A DNA stretch of 10,886 bases from an uncultured Bacteroidota bacterium. GTDB taxonomy: Bacteria; Bacteroidota; Bacteroidia; Chitinophagales; Chitinophagaceae. The stretch covers positions 1 through 10,886 of the forward strand of contig CAILMA010000262.1 in assembly GCA_903835145.1 (NCBI GenBank). The letters run 5' to 3'. The notes below the pieces were generated by a model. That model was not told the origin of the DNA and made no database searches. It saw only the letters and a program-made list of their open reading frames with translations. A program made the position numbers and the translations under genes. Positions 6,512-10,745 of this stretch are shown here, one piece after another; within the stretch, counting starts at the first letter, position 1; every line of letters starts with the position of its first letter.

Positions 6512-6543
6512 AAAAGCGCAAAACTAAAAAGTTGCGCTTTTTT
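6512..6543 (+). terminator. Rho-independent terminator inside the virion module
   Basis: AAAAGCGCAA (6512-6521) pairs perfectly with TTGCGCTTTT (6532-6541), with a 10-nt loop and a T-run at 6538-6543. It follows the stop of the 6080 gene by 21 bases and precedes the next gene by only 13. Since no promoter box is seen between them, downstream genes probably depend on read-through, which would lower their expression. Confidence 0.75.
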
Positions 6544-6556
6544 AATTTTAAACAAA

Positions 6557-7000
6557 ATGAGTTTATCGAATTTGATAGGCAAAACCTTTGTTGTTGTTCC
6601 TGCGTTTTCTACGTACGATTACTTCAATAGTTTGTCTGATTTTCCGACTACTCCCGCTGGTAAGCTTACCGATAAGGGAAATTCAAAAGTCGTGGGAGTT
6701 AAAGCCTCCTATCATGTTACCGAAAATACGTTGATGCTTCAGGTTGAAAACGAAGTAAACCCCGTGTGGATACAGTTTAACCCTGACAATATCAAATTTG
6801 AGGACGGTACAATCGTGTCTCAAGATGACATTGATTCTGAAGCTGGCTCGCTCGTAAGCAAGCTGACAGATGCGCTCCCCGACCCGATTAAAAATTTTTT
6901 TGCTGGCTTATCCAATGCTGCCAAAACTGGCGTTGGCCTAGCATTTGGTTTGCTTGTACTCTTTGTATTTTATAAAATATATAAAAGCTTCAAAAAGTAA
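6557..7000 (+). CDS. C-terminally anchored virion-module protein, 147 aa
   Basis: Residues 1-100 look like a soluble beta-rich domain (VVGVKASYHVTENTLMLQV near 45-63, WIQFNPDNIKF at 71-81). A Pro-containing linker (104-112) is followed by an amphipathic helix and a transmembrane helix at about 123-141, ending in lysines (YKSFKK). The stop overlaps the next start as TAATG, so the two products are probably made in matched amounts and may form a complex, for example at the capsid vertex. That last step is inference. No family is recognised. Confidence 0.7.
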   Translation: MSLSNLIGKTFVVVPAFSTYDYFNSLSDFPTTPAGKLTDKGNSKVVGVKASYHVTENTLMLQVENEVNPVWIQFNPDNIKFEDGTIVSQDDIDSEAGSLVSKLTDALPDPIKNFFAGLSNAAKTGVGLAFGLLVLFVFYKIYKSFKK

Positions 7001-7545
7001 TGACAATTTTTGACAAAGAATTCATAAAAGACATGGTTAACGCTGAGTTACAGCGTTTTCCCCGTGCCATTCGCACGGTCCAGCTCACTTGTTACGAATT
7101 GCATAAAAAGCAGTTTTATGCTGGTGCTGGCAGGCCTGCTAACGTGTATTTTGGCGACTTGGTATTTAATAACAATATGGTTGTTAACAAAAACCCAAGC
7201 GTTTTCGCGCCCAGTAATCCAGCCGTCAATACTAAAGTTGACCCTGTTTTGCTGTTTAACGGCAAAATCATTGAAACCGATGGCTTTGCCGGCACCTTGG
7301 AAAATCGGCTTTTTGATCTATTTGGCTTTGCCGATAGTAATTCGCCATGGGACATCAACACCAGTACGATGTATGGGGACGCTAACAACATCTCCAGTCC
7401 TGCACAGCCTATTCCTGTGTTGGACTGTGCGCAAATGCTGCTTGTTCAGCATACTCAGCTTCCATCATCGTTATGGGTCGCAAATCCTTCCTTCCAGTGG
7501 TGCCCTAACTACTTCCATTTTTTTGGCTATGAAATGTCATTTTGA
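7000..7545 (+). CDS. Hypothetical structural protein, 181 aa
   Basis: The product starts with a charged helix (about 4-35), followed by a Gly/Asn/Pro-rich region with short hydrophobic strands (48-95) and an aromatic C-terminus (FQWCPNYFHFFGYEMSF). There is no membrane segment or enzyme motif. The strand-loop style would suit a minor capsid, vertex or spike protein. It is joined to both neighbours by 1-nt overlaps (TAATG at its start, TGATG at its end). A 204-residue frame overlapping it in another register (7064-7678) was judged a shadow. Confidence 0.65.
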   Translation: MTIFDKEFIKDMVNAELQRFPRAIRTVQLTCYELHKKQFYAGAGRPANVYFGDLVFNNNMVVNKNPSVFAPSNPAVNTKVDPVLLFNGKIIETDGFAGTLENRLFDLFGFADSNSPWDINTSTMYGDANNISSPAQPIPVLDCAQMLLVQHTQLPSSLWVANPSFQWCPNYFHFFGYEMSF

Positions 7546-7769
7546 TGGAACCAAAGCAACTAAAAGGGCTGGTCTGGCTGGCTCCTATAGCTGTAATCCT
7601 TTTACTGGCGGTGCTGGCTGTTATAGTGGCTGTAAGTCCATTTGTAACGCTGGTACTGCTGGTAAACATGGCCTTTAACAAAGGGTCTATTGATTTCAGC
7701 GTAAAGAAGTCATCAACCAAGCCCGAAAGAAAAATCATTCGTTCATTCAAAAAAATGTCACTAAACTAA
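7545..7769 (+). CDS. Small membrane protein before the lytic enzyme, holin-like position
   Basis: I chose ATG 7545, whose first base is the last base of the preceding stop (TGATG); a TTG at 7542 would add one residue. The 74-residue product is very hydrophobic from about 8 to 43, with a Pro near 32 that may separate two spans, then a basic tail (KKSSTKPERKIIRSFKK). A small membrane protein immediately before a peptidoglycan hydrolase is the usual place of a holin, but virion membrane proteins also surround it, so either role is possible. Its stop overlaps the next start (TAATG). Confidence 0.68.
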   Translation: MEPKQLKGLVWLAPIAVILLLAVLAVIVAVSPFVTLVLLVNMAFNKGSIDFSVKKSSTKPERKIIRSFKKMSLN

Positions 7770-8239
7770 TGGCAAACGATTTCAGAGGTAAAGCGGATGC
7801 GCCTAAAGGCATCCGCAACAATAATCCGGGCAATCTCATTGATGACGGCACAGCCTGGAAAGGAAAAGTCGGAAATGACGGTCATTTTATCATTTTTGAA
7901 GATGTGGGCTTTGGCATCCGTGCAAGCCTGCTGGATTATCACACTAAAATAGTCAAGGATGATCTCACCGACATACAAAGCATCATTACCAAATATGCCC
8001 CTGCTAACGAAAACAACACGTCCGCTTACATAGCTGCGGTAAGCAAATTTACAGGCCTCGGCGCCACTGACGATGTAGATACTACTTCACAAGGTGCAAT
8101 AGCCTTTATTAAGGCTATTTATGACGTTGAGAATGGCACAGGCGAACCCGAGCAATACATTACAGACCAAGACTACAGCGAAGGTATGGCGAGGGCGCAA
8201 ACGAGCTTAAACGGTTTTTTCTCGGCTGGCAGGAAGTAA
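7769..8239 (+). CDS. Virion-associated peptidoglycan hydrolase (P5/transglycosylase-like)
   Basis: This 156-residue protein should cut the cell-wall peptidoglycan during entry or lysis. The pattern GIRNNNPGNL (14-23), then W30 and G32, FEDVGFGIRA (43-52), and YAPANENNTSAYI (76-88) matches the family often annotated as structural protein P5 or lytic transglycosylase-like virion protein. Lysozyme-like chemistry is known for relatives; the catalytic residue cannot be assigned by eye (E44 and E81 are candidates). There is no N-terminal signal peptide. The gene begins on TAATG coupling with the small membrane protein before it. Near its 3' end is a strong frameshift signal (8215-8293) that would replace the last five residues with a 42-residue membrane-anchoring extension. 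Confidence 0.82.
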   Translation: MANDFRGKADAPKGIRNNNPGNLIDDGTAWKGKVGNDGHFIIFEDVGFGIRASLLDYHTKIVKDDLTDIQSIITKYAPANENNTSAYIAAVSKFTGLGATDDVDTTSQGAIAFIKAIYDVENGTGEPEQYITDQDYSEGMARAQTSLNGFFSAGRK

Positions 8240-8293
8240 TAAAAGGTAGAATACCAACTTTTAAAGGCGGTTTTATTTTACTTCTCTGCCTGC
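8215..8293 (+). promoter_or_regulatory. Probable programmed -1 frameshift site: slippery heptamer plus stem-loop
   Basis: T TTT TTC (8215-8221) is in the exact phase needed for tandem slippage, since the zero frame reads GGT TTT TTC. Six bases later GGCAGGAAGTAA (8228-8239) pairs with TTACTTC and CTGCC (8278-8284 and 8286-8290), 12 pairs with one bulged T. Five more A/T pairs extend the stem inward (8240-8244 with 8271-8275), and G8225/C8226 can pair with C8293/G8292 outside a T-T mismatch. Slippery site, 5-9 nt spacer and stem-loop are the classical elements of -1 frameshifting. The zero-frame stop lies within the stem. Function is inferred; the elements are visible directly. Confidence 0.62.
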
Positions 8294-8349
8294 TCGGACT
8301 AACATTTTTTTACAAACCAAAAATTTTTACTGATGGCTTACGGACTTAA
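8221..8349 (+). CDS. -1 frame extension of the lytic enzyme: C-terminal membrane anchor
   Basis: After slippage, translation would continue from CTC at 8221 for 42 codons to TAA at 8347-8349, giving a 193-residue fusion. The added part begins LGWQEVIKGR and contains a clear membrane helix (GGFILLLCLLGLTFFY), then a short basic and polar tail. The -1 frame is open from 8131 but contains no ATG, GTG or TTG before the helix, so an independent gene would need a rare start such as ATA at 8239. The alternatives are a separately started small holin or an assembly indel. The stop overlaps the next gene by 17 bases. Confidence 0.52.
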   Translation, partial: LGWQEVIKGRIPTFKGGFILLLCLLGLTFFYKPKIFTDGLRT

Positions 8350-8491
8350 AAAAAGGGGTGTGAGGTATTCAGCCCGTCAAAAATATTACTATTACAAAGA
8401 CAAGATGAACGCTTGTAGTGCTGGTAGTAAGTTGTGTTGCTATTACGCTAAAAAAGCTGCTTATTATGCCCGTCTCAGCAAAAAACGCTAA
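8333..8491 (+). CDS. Small basic Tyr-rich protein, 52 aa
   Basis: ATG 8333 opens a 52-codon frame ending in TAA at 8489-8491. The product is very basic and rich in tyrosine (RQKYYYYKDK near 15-24, CCYYAKKAAYYARLSKKR at the end) with three cysteines. There is no membrane segment. It overlaps the -1 extension upstream by 17 bases and the next gene downstream by 26. Composition suggests nucleic-acid binding, possibly a virion core component. No family is recognised, and the short length limits confidence. Confidence 0.5.
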   Translation: MAYGLKKRGVRYSARQKYYYYKDKMNACSAGSKLCCYYAKKAAYYARLSKKR

Positions 8492-8636
8492 GCGTGTGCA
8501 TAAGTTAACCCTCACAGAAAAGATTCAGAAATTGCGCTCTGAGATGGAAAAACACCCATTCAAGCGAAAGTATTATGAATCTAAAATCAAGCGGTTATAC
8601 TGGCTAAGAAATAAGAATATTAACACGCTCCATTAG
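8466..8636 (+). CDS. Small basic helical protein, 56 aa
   Basis: I chose ATG 8466 (MPVSAKNAKRVHKL); a GTG at 8418 would give 72 residues but places an implausible hydrophobic start inside the previous gene. The product is Lys/Arg-rich and looks helical (LTEKIQKLRSEMEKH, then KRKYYESKIKRLYWLRNK), suggesting a short coiled-coil or nucleic-acid-binding protein. Its stop TAG (8634-8636) lies in the terminator hairpin, so it is the last gene of its transcript. No family is recognised. Confidence 0.52.
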   Translation: MPVSAKNAKRVHKLTLTEKIQKLRSEMEKHPFKRKYYESKIKRLYWLRNKNINTLH

Positions 8637-8651
8637 GGGCGTGTTTTTTTT
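8622..8651 (+). terminator. Strong rho-independent terminator closing the virion transcript
   Basis: AACACGCTCC (8622-8631) pairs with GGGGCGTGTT (8636-8645) along ten pairs (one G-T), with the loop ATTA and a run of eight T at 8644-8651. It overlaps the stop of the last small gene and is followed six bases later by a promoter box, so it marks a clean boundary between transcripts. Confidence 0.88.
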
Positions 8652-8656
8652 GGCAT

Positions 8657-8664
8657 TACATTTG
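8657..8664 (+). promoter_or_regulatory. Bacteroidota-type -7 promoter box for the exported-protein gene
   Basis: TACATTTG matches TAnnTTTG exactly and continues as TTTGCA, as at 3304. No clear -33 TTG is visible because the terminator occupies that region. Transcription would begin near 8671 and give a leader of fewer than 20 nt before ATG 8688. Confidence 0.6.
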
Positions 8665-8687
8665 CATGTAACTAAAAAAGTCAAGAC

Positions 8688-9017
8688 ATGAAAAAATTAA
8701 TCTTTTTGTTGCTGTTACCCTGCTCTGGTATCTGTCAGCAACACCATGTTATTCAATCGGATACTTATGAGCAAGCTATGTTAAACGCTGATGATGCAAT
8801 ATTTGCTAAACTTGGTAGACTCAATAACGTTGTGTCAACGTCGAACGATCCGGGCGCAATATCTAAAGCTAAAAGAGACATGGAAGCCTTAGCTTGTGAA
8901 CTAAAGCAAAATATTGATTCTATTAACCAATACGAAAAAGACAAGTTGGCAACATGGCATAACCACCAGATGGATAATATAAAAGCGCTCAAGGAATTGA
9001 ACCTTTGGAGATGGTAA
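8688..9017 (+). CDS. Exported small helical protein, 109 aa
   Basis: The N-terminus MKKLIFLLLLPCSGICQQ is a typical Sec signal peptide with likely cleavage near residue 16, just before QQ, which is common in Bacteroidota. Neither cysteine fits a good lipobox. The mature part is charged and helical (residues 36-45, 58-102), with coiled-coil character and a Trp-rich end (LWRW). It forms its own transcription unit between a terminator/promoter pair and a following terminator, apart from the virion genes. A periplasmic role in lysis, superinfection exclusion or lysogenic conversion is possible. No family is recognised. Confidence 0.7.
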   Translation: MKKLIFLLLLPCSGICQQHHVIQSDTYEQAMLNADDAIFAKLGRLNNVVSTSNDPGAISKAKRDMEALACELKQNIDSINQYEKDKLATWHNHQMDNIKALKELNLWRW

Positions 9018-9050
9018 TTACTCTGAATAGAGTCGATGAAAAGACGGCAA

Positions 9051-9077
9051 AACCTCGCAAAACTGCGGGGTTTTTTT
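9051..9077 (+). terminator. Rho-independent terminator after the exported-protein gene
   Basis: AACCTCGC (9051-9058) pairs with GCGGGGTT (9065-9072) around a 6-nt loop and runs into seven T (9071-9077). A smaller dyad ACTCT/AGAGT (9020-9024/9029-9033) precedes it. It isolates the gene at 8688 as a single-gene unit. Confidence 0.8.
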
Positions 9078-9389
9078 ATGCCCGGAAGCTTCATCGTTTT
9101 GTAATAGGTACGGGTGCTCAGGACTGGGTGAATTACAAAAAATAAACATATAACATAAATACATATTAACACAACAATAACACAAATACCTTGTATAAAG
9201 CGTTGAAAATCAGTAACTTAGTAGTCTGATATCAGTAAAAAAGTGGTTTAACCTATCGTTGAGTTTTTCGTGGCATTTTCCAAGGTCGTAACTGAAAAAA
9301 ATGGCAACCCACTAAAGGGTCTAAAATGTGGTTAGCAGGTCCAGAAAATCTGTAGTTCCTTGAAATATTGTTCACCAAAAAATCAGCCT
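9078..9389. other. 312-nt intergenic stretch with small dyads and repeats
   Basis: No open frame longer than about ten codons is present. The first half is very A/T-rich (9134-9190). The second half looks less random: the palindrome CTGATATCAG (9226-9235), two copies of ATCAGTAA (9209-9216 and 9231-9238), the dyad GGTTTAACC (9245-9253), and ACCC/GGGT around a 6-nt loop near 9307-9320. No exact TAnnTTTG box is seen, although a promoter for the next three genes is expected here. It could be a regulatory leader, a small RNA gene or a remnant of mobile DNA; I cannot decide. Confidence 0.4.
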
Positions 9390-9656
9390 ATGAATGAAAA
9401 ATTTAAGGTCGGGTCCCTACTGTGGATACGTGAAGCGTACACAGTAGGGAAATTCCCTTCAGCTACATTCGGAGGTGTACGACTGTTAAAGGGCACCATC
9501 ACTGGCACCAGTGAAGATAGTGTCTACTTTGACATTGTTGAAGATACACCGATATACGAAATAAGCGCTGGGAACCATCGCCCGTTACCGATTGGTTACC
9601 AGACCAAACGTACTATTAACAACGTGTTCCGCGATATTGCGGTAATTGAATTTTAA
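9390..9656 (+). CDS. Hypothetical protein, 88 aa
   Basis: ATG 9390 (MNEKFKVGSLLW) is preferred; a TTG at 9360 would add ten residues. The product appears beta-rich, with alternating hydrophobics (LLKGTITGTSEDSVYFDIVED near 32-52) and a conserved-looking NHRPLPIGYQ segment (62-71). There is no signal peptide, membrane span or known enzyme motif. It heads a tight group of three small genes that ends at the terminator at 10261. Function is unknown; accessory or host-interaction roles are possible by position. Confidence 0.65.
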   Translation: MNEKFKVGSLLWIREAYTVGKFPSATFGGVRLLKGTITGTSEDSVYFDIVEDTPIYEISAGNHRPLPIGYQTKRTINNVFRDIAVIEF

Positions 9657-9666
9657 AATCTAAAAA

Positions 9667-9972
9667 ATGAATTCAGACAAATTTTTTTACGATGACTGGG
9701 TATATCAAAGAGACTTAGAATTTACCCATTTTAAAAAACGGCAGTTGTTAGAACTGGCTCAGCAAATGCTTGAGTATTTAACCGAAAATGGCGGTTTCAA
9801 TACTCGCTTTGCAGGTGAGTTAATACCCAAATTTGAGCGGGATGGATGGCAGACTTTTAGTTTAGCTTACAATTGTATCATGGCATCAAAAGAATACACA
9901 CCAGTTGAAAAACTACACTTTCGCAAGCGATTTATGTACAGCTACAACATAATAAAACCAACAAAAAAATGA
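9667..9972 (+). CDS. Hypothetical protein, 101 aa, helical
   Basis: The product begins MNSDKFFYDDWVYQRD and is predominantly helical by pattern (LEFTHFKKRQLLELAQQMLEYL near 17-38, and 55-72), with many aromatic and charged residues and a basic end. No motif is recognised. It follows the previous gene by ten bases and overlaps the next by four (ATGA), so the three genes are probably co-translated. The mix of acidic and aromatic residues is reminiscent of small phage early proteins, but this is not evidence of function. Confidence 0.65.
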   Translation: MNSDKFFYDDWVYQRDLEFTHFKKRQLLELAQQMLEYLTENGGFNTRFAGELIPKFERDGWQTFSLAYNCIMASKEYTPVEKLHFRKRFMYSYNIIKPTKK

Positions 9973-10262
9973 GAAAGTACACAGAACACATTCGGGCCTA
10001 CGGGTTTGAAATTTACACAAAGGACCCCATCACCGGTACCAGTGGATGGGATATTGAACACCTCGATATCTACGCAAAAACCAAACAAGATGCTGAAAGC
10101 TGGCTTCTTAATTTCCCCAATTTCGACTGTATTATTATGTTTCTCTGCGGTACTCGGCTCACCGACCCACAGATAACGCACTACGAAAAAGGTTACGACT
10201 ACAACTTCATCAACAGCGTGTCCAACGTCGAATTTTACCCTAACTACCAACCCAAACCTTAA
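9969..10262 (+). CDS. Hypothetical protein, 97 aa, last gene before the terminator
   Basis: The product begins MRKYTEHIRAYGFEIYTKDP and looks like a small alpha/beta domain: a first strand (11-17), a segment W-D-I-E-H-L-D-I-Y (27-35), a helix (37-47, TKQDAESWLLN), then a hydrophobic strand (54-60). No catalytic motif is recognised. The start overlaps the previous stop as ATGA. The stop TAA (10260-10262) runs straight into the A-tract of the terminator hairpin. An opposite-strand frame covering this gene is regarded as a shadow. Confidence 0.65.
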   Translation: MRKYTEHIRAYGFEIYTKDPITGTSGWDIEHLDIYAKTKQDAESWLLNFPNFDCIIMFLCGTRLTDPQITHYEKGYDYNFINSVSNVEFYPNYQPKP

Positions 10263-10300
10263 AAAAGTCTCCCCTGGCATCACGTCAGGGGGGGCTTTTT
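10261..10300 (+). terminator. Strong rho-independent terminator ending the coding part
   Basis: AGTCTCCCCTG (10266-10276) pairs with CAGGGGGGGCT (10286-10296) over eleven pairs (two G-T), with a 9-nt loop and T-run at 10296-10300. The A-run before it could pair with the T-run, making the hairpin workable in both directions. It separates the last gene from the GC-rich non-coding region. Confidence 0.88.
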
Positions 10301-10318
10301 GCCAGCTGGCCAGCTGGC
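10301..10318. repeat. 18-bp perfect palindrome next to the terminator
   Basis: GCCAGCTGGCCAGCTGGC is its own reverse complement and is also two overlapping copies of the 10-bp palindrome GCCAGCTGGC. It begins at the base after the terminator T-run. It could form a cruciform or a dimer protein-binding site at the edge of the origin region. No known site is recognised. Confidence 0.6.
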
Positions 10319-10615
10319 CCACATCGACCAACCCAACTCCCGCGTTAGCGGACAAACAGCCCTGAGCCCTCAAGGCTCACCCGGCAGCAACGCCTGCCCG
10401 CCCCCTATAAACCTTACTCCGCCCCCGCCCGGCGTGAGGGCGACCCGTCCGGTAGGACCCTTAGCGGAGCGTCAAAAAGATGTTCCCTCGACGGGATAGG
10501 GATAGTAGCGAAAATCCCCGAAATTGAGCGAACGCAGAGAGCATCAATGTAGGGATTGCAGCGGATAGCCCGGACCGCAGGTATCCCCCTAAAAATGCCA
10601 CAAAAACCGTTTTTT
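10319..10615. other. GC-rich structured non-coding segment
   Basis: This stretch is clearly richer in G and C than the rest of the genome and has no credible gene; frames across it depend on unusual starts or give low-complexity Pro/Arg products. Several nested dyads are visible: GTCC/GGAC around GGTA (10447-10458), GGGAT/ATCCC (10499-10503/10514-10518), and GGGAT/ATCCC (10552-10556/10583-10587) enclosing GCGG/CCGC (10561-10564/10575-10578). It resembles a structured RNA or the folded strand-synthesis origin of an ssDNA replicon. The part around 10552-10587 seems vaguely familiar from other Bacteroidota DNA, but I cannot name it. Confidence 0.5.
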
Positions 10616-10665
10616 ACTCCCCTACCCTCTCGGTAGGGGAGTGTTAAAAACTTTAACACTTTTTT
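10616..10665. other. Two abutting hairpins, 11-bp and 9-bp stems, T-run after second
   Basis: ACTCCCCTACC (10616-10626) pairs perfectly with GGTAGGGGAGT (10632-10642). AGTGTTAAA (10640-10648) pairs perfectly with TTTAACACT (10652-10660) and is followed by T to 10665. The stems share bases 10640-10642, so both cannot form completely at once. The second could act as a terminator; together they look like the hairpin pair of an ssDNA replication origin or packaging signal. Roles are inferred from structure. Confidence 0.6.
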
Positions 10666-10703
10666 CCGCAACAAAAATGTGCCACTTACCAACACAAAAT
10701 ACA

Positions 10704-10743
10704 AGGTTATCCACACGATGTTAATAACCTATGTTGATAACTT
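10704..10743. other. DnaA box in a dyad plus tandem 13-bp repeats: probable replication origin element
   Basis: TTATCCACA (10707-10715) is an exact consensus DnaA box. It lies partly in the stem of a dyad, AGGTTAT (10704-10710) pairing with ATAACCT (10724-10730). Next to it are tandem 13-bp repeats, 10718-10730 and 10731-10743, alike at 11 of 13 positions, each holding a DnaA-box-like TGTTRATAA in the opposite orientation. The cluster probably recruits host DnaA for strand synthesis. A DnaA box in a ssDNA hairpin is known from the plasmid R6K primosome-assembly site; the comparison is inference. Confidence 0.65.
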
Positions 10744-10745
10744 CG

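Noticed and set aside
7064..7678. A 204-codon plus-strand frame spanning two virion genes in another register
   Set aside because: Its product is low in charge patterning and rich in Cys/Leu/Ser as in shadow frames, while the two overlapped genes have coherent domains and exact 1-nt coupling.
8278..8311. The frameshift stem read as a rho-independent terminator
   Set aside because: The T-run (8304-8311) begins about 14 bases after the stem. Its arms are far apart, with a 26-nt loop, and the next gene overlaps downstream.
8765..9172. A 135-codon minus-strand frame with hydrophobic segments
   Set aside because: It lies antisense to the signal-peptide gene at 8688 and its terminator, and every supported gene is on the plus strand.
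9942..10373. A 143-codon minus-strand frame
   Set aside because: It is antisense to the gene at 9969 and continues through the terminator hairpin, and no other minus-strand gene is supported.
10299..10499. A 66-codon plus-strand frame rich in Pro
   Set aside because: It begins at a TTG in the terminator T-run, crosses the 18-bp palindrome and has low-complexity composition.
10414..10716. A 100-codon minus-strand frame over the structured region
   Set aside because: It runs through perfect hairpins and the GC-rich folded segment. Its sequence is better explained by nucleic-acid structure than by coding.
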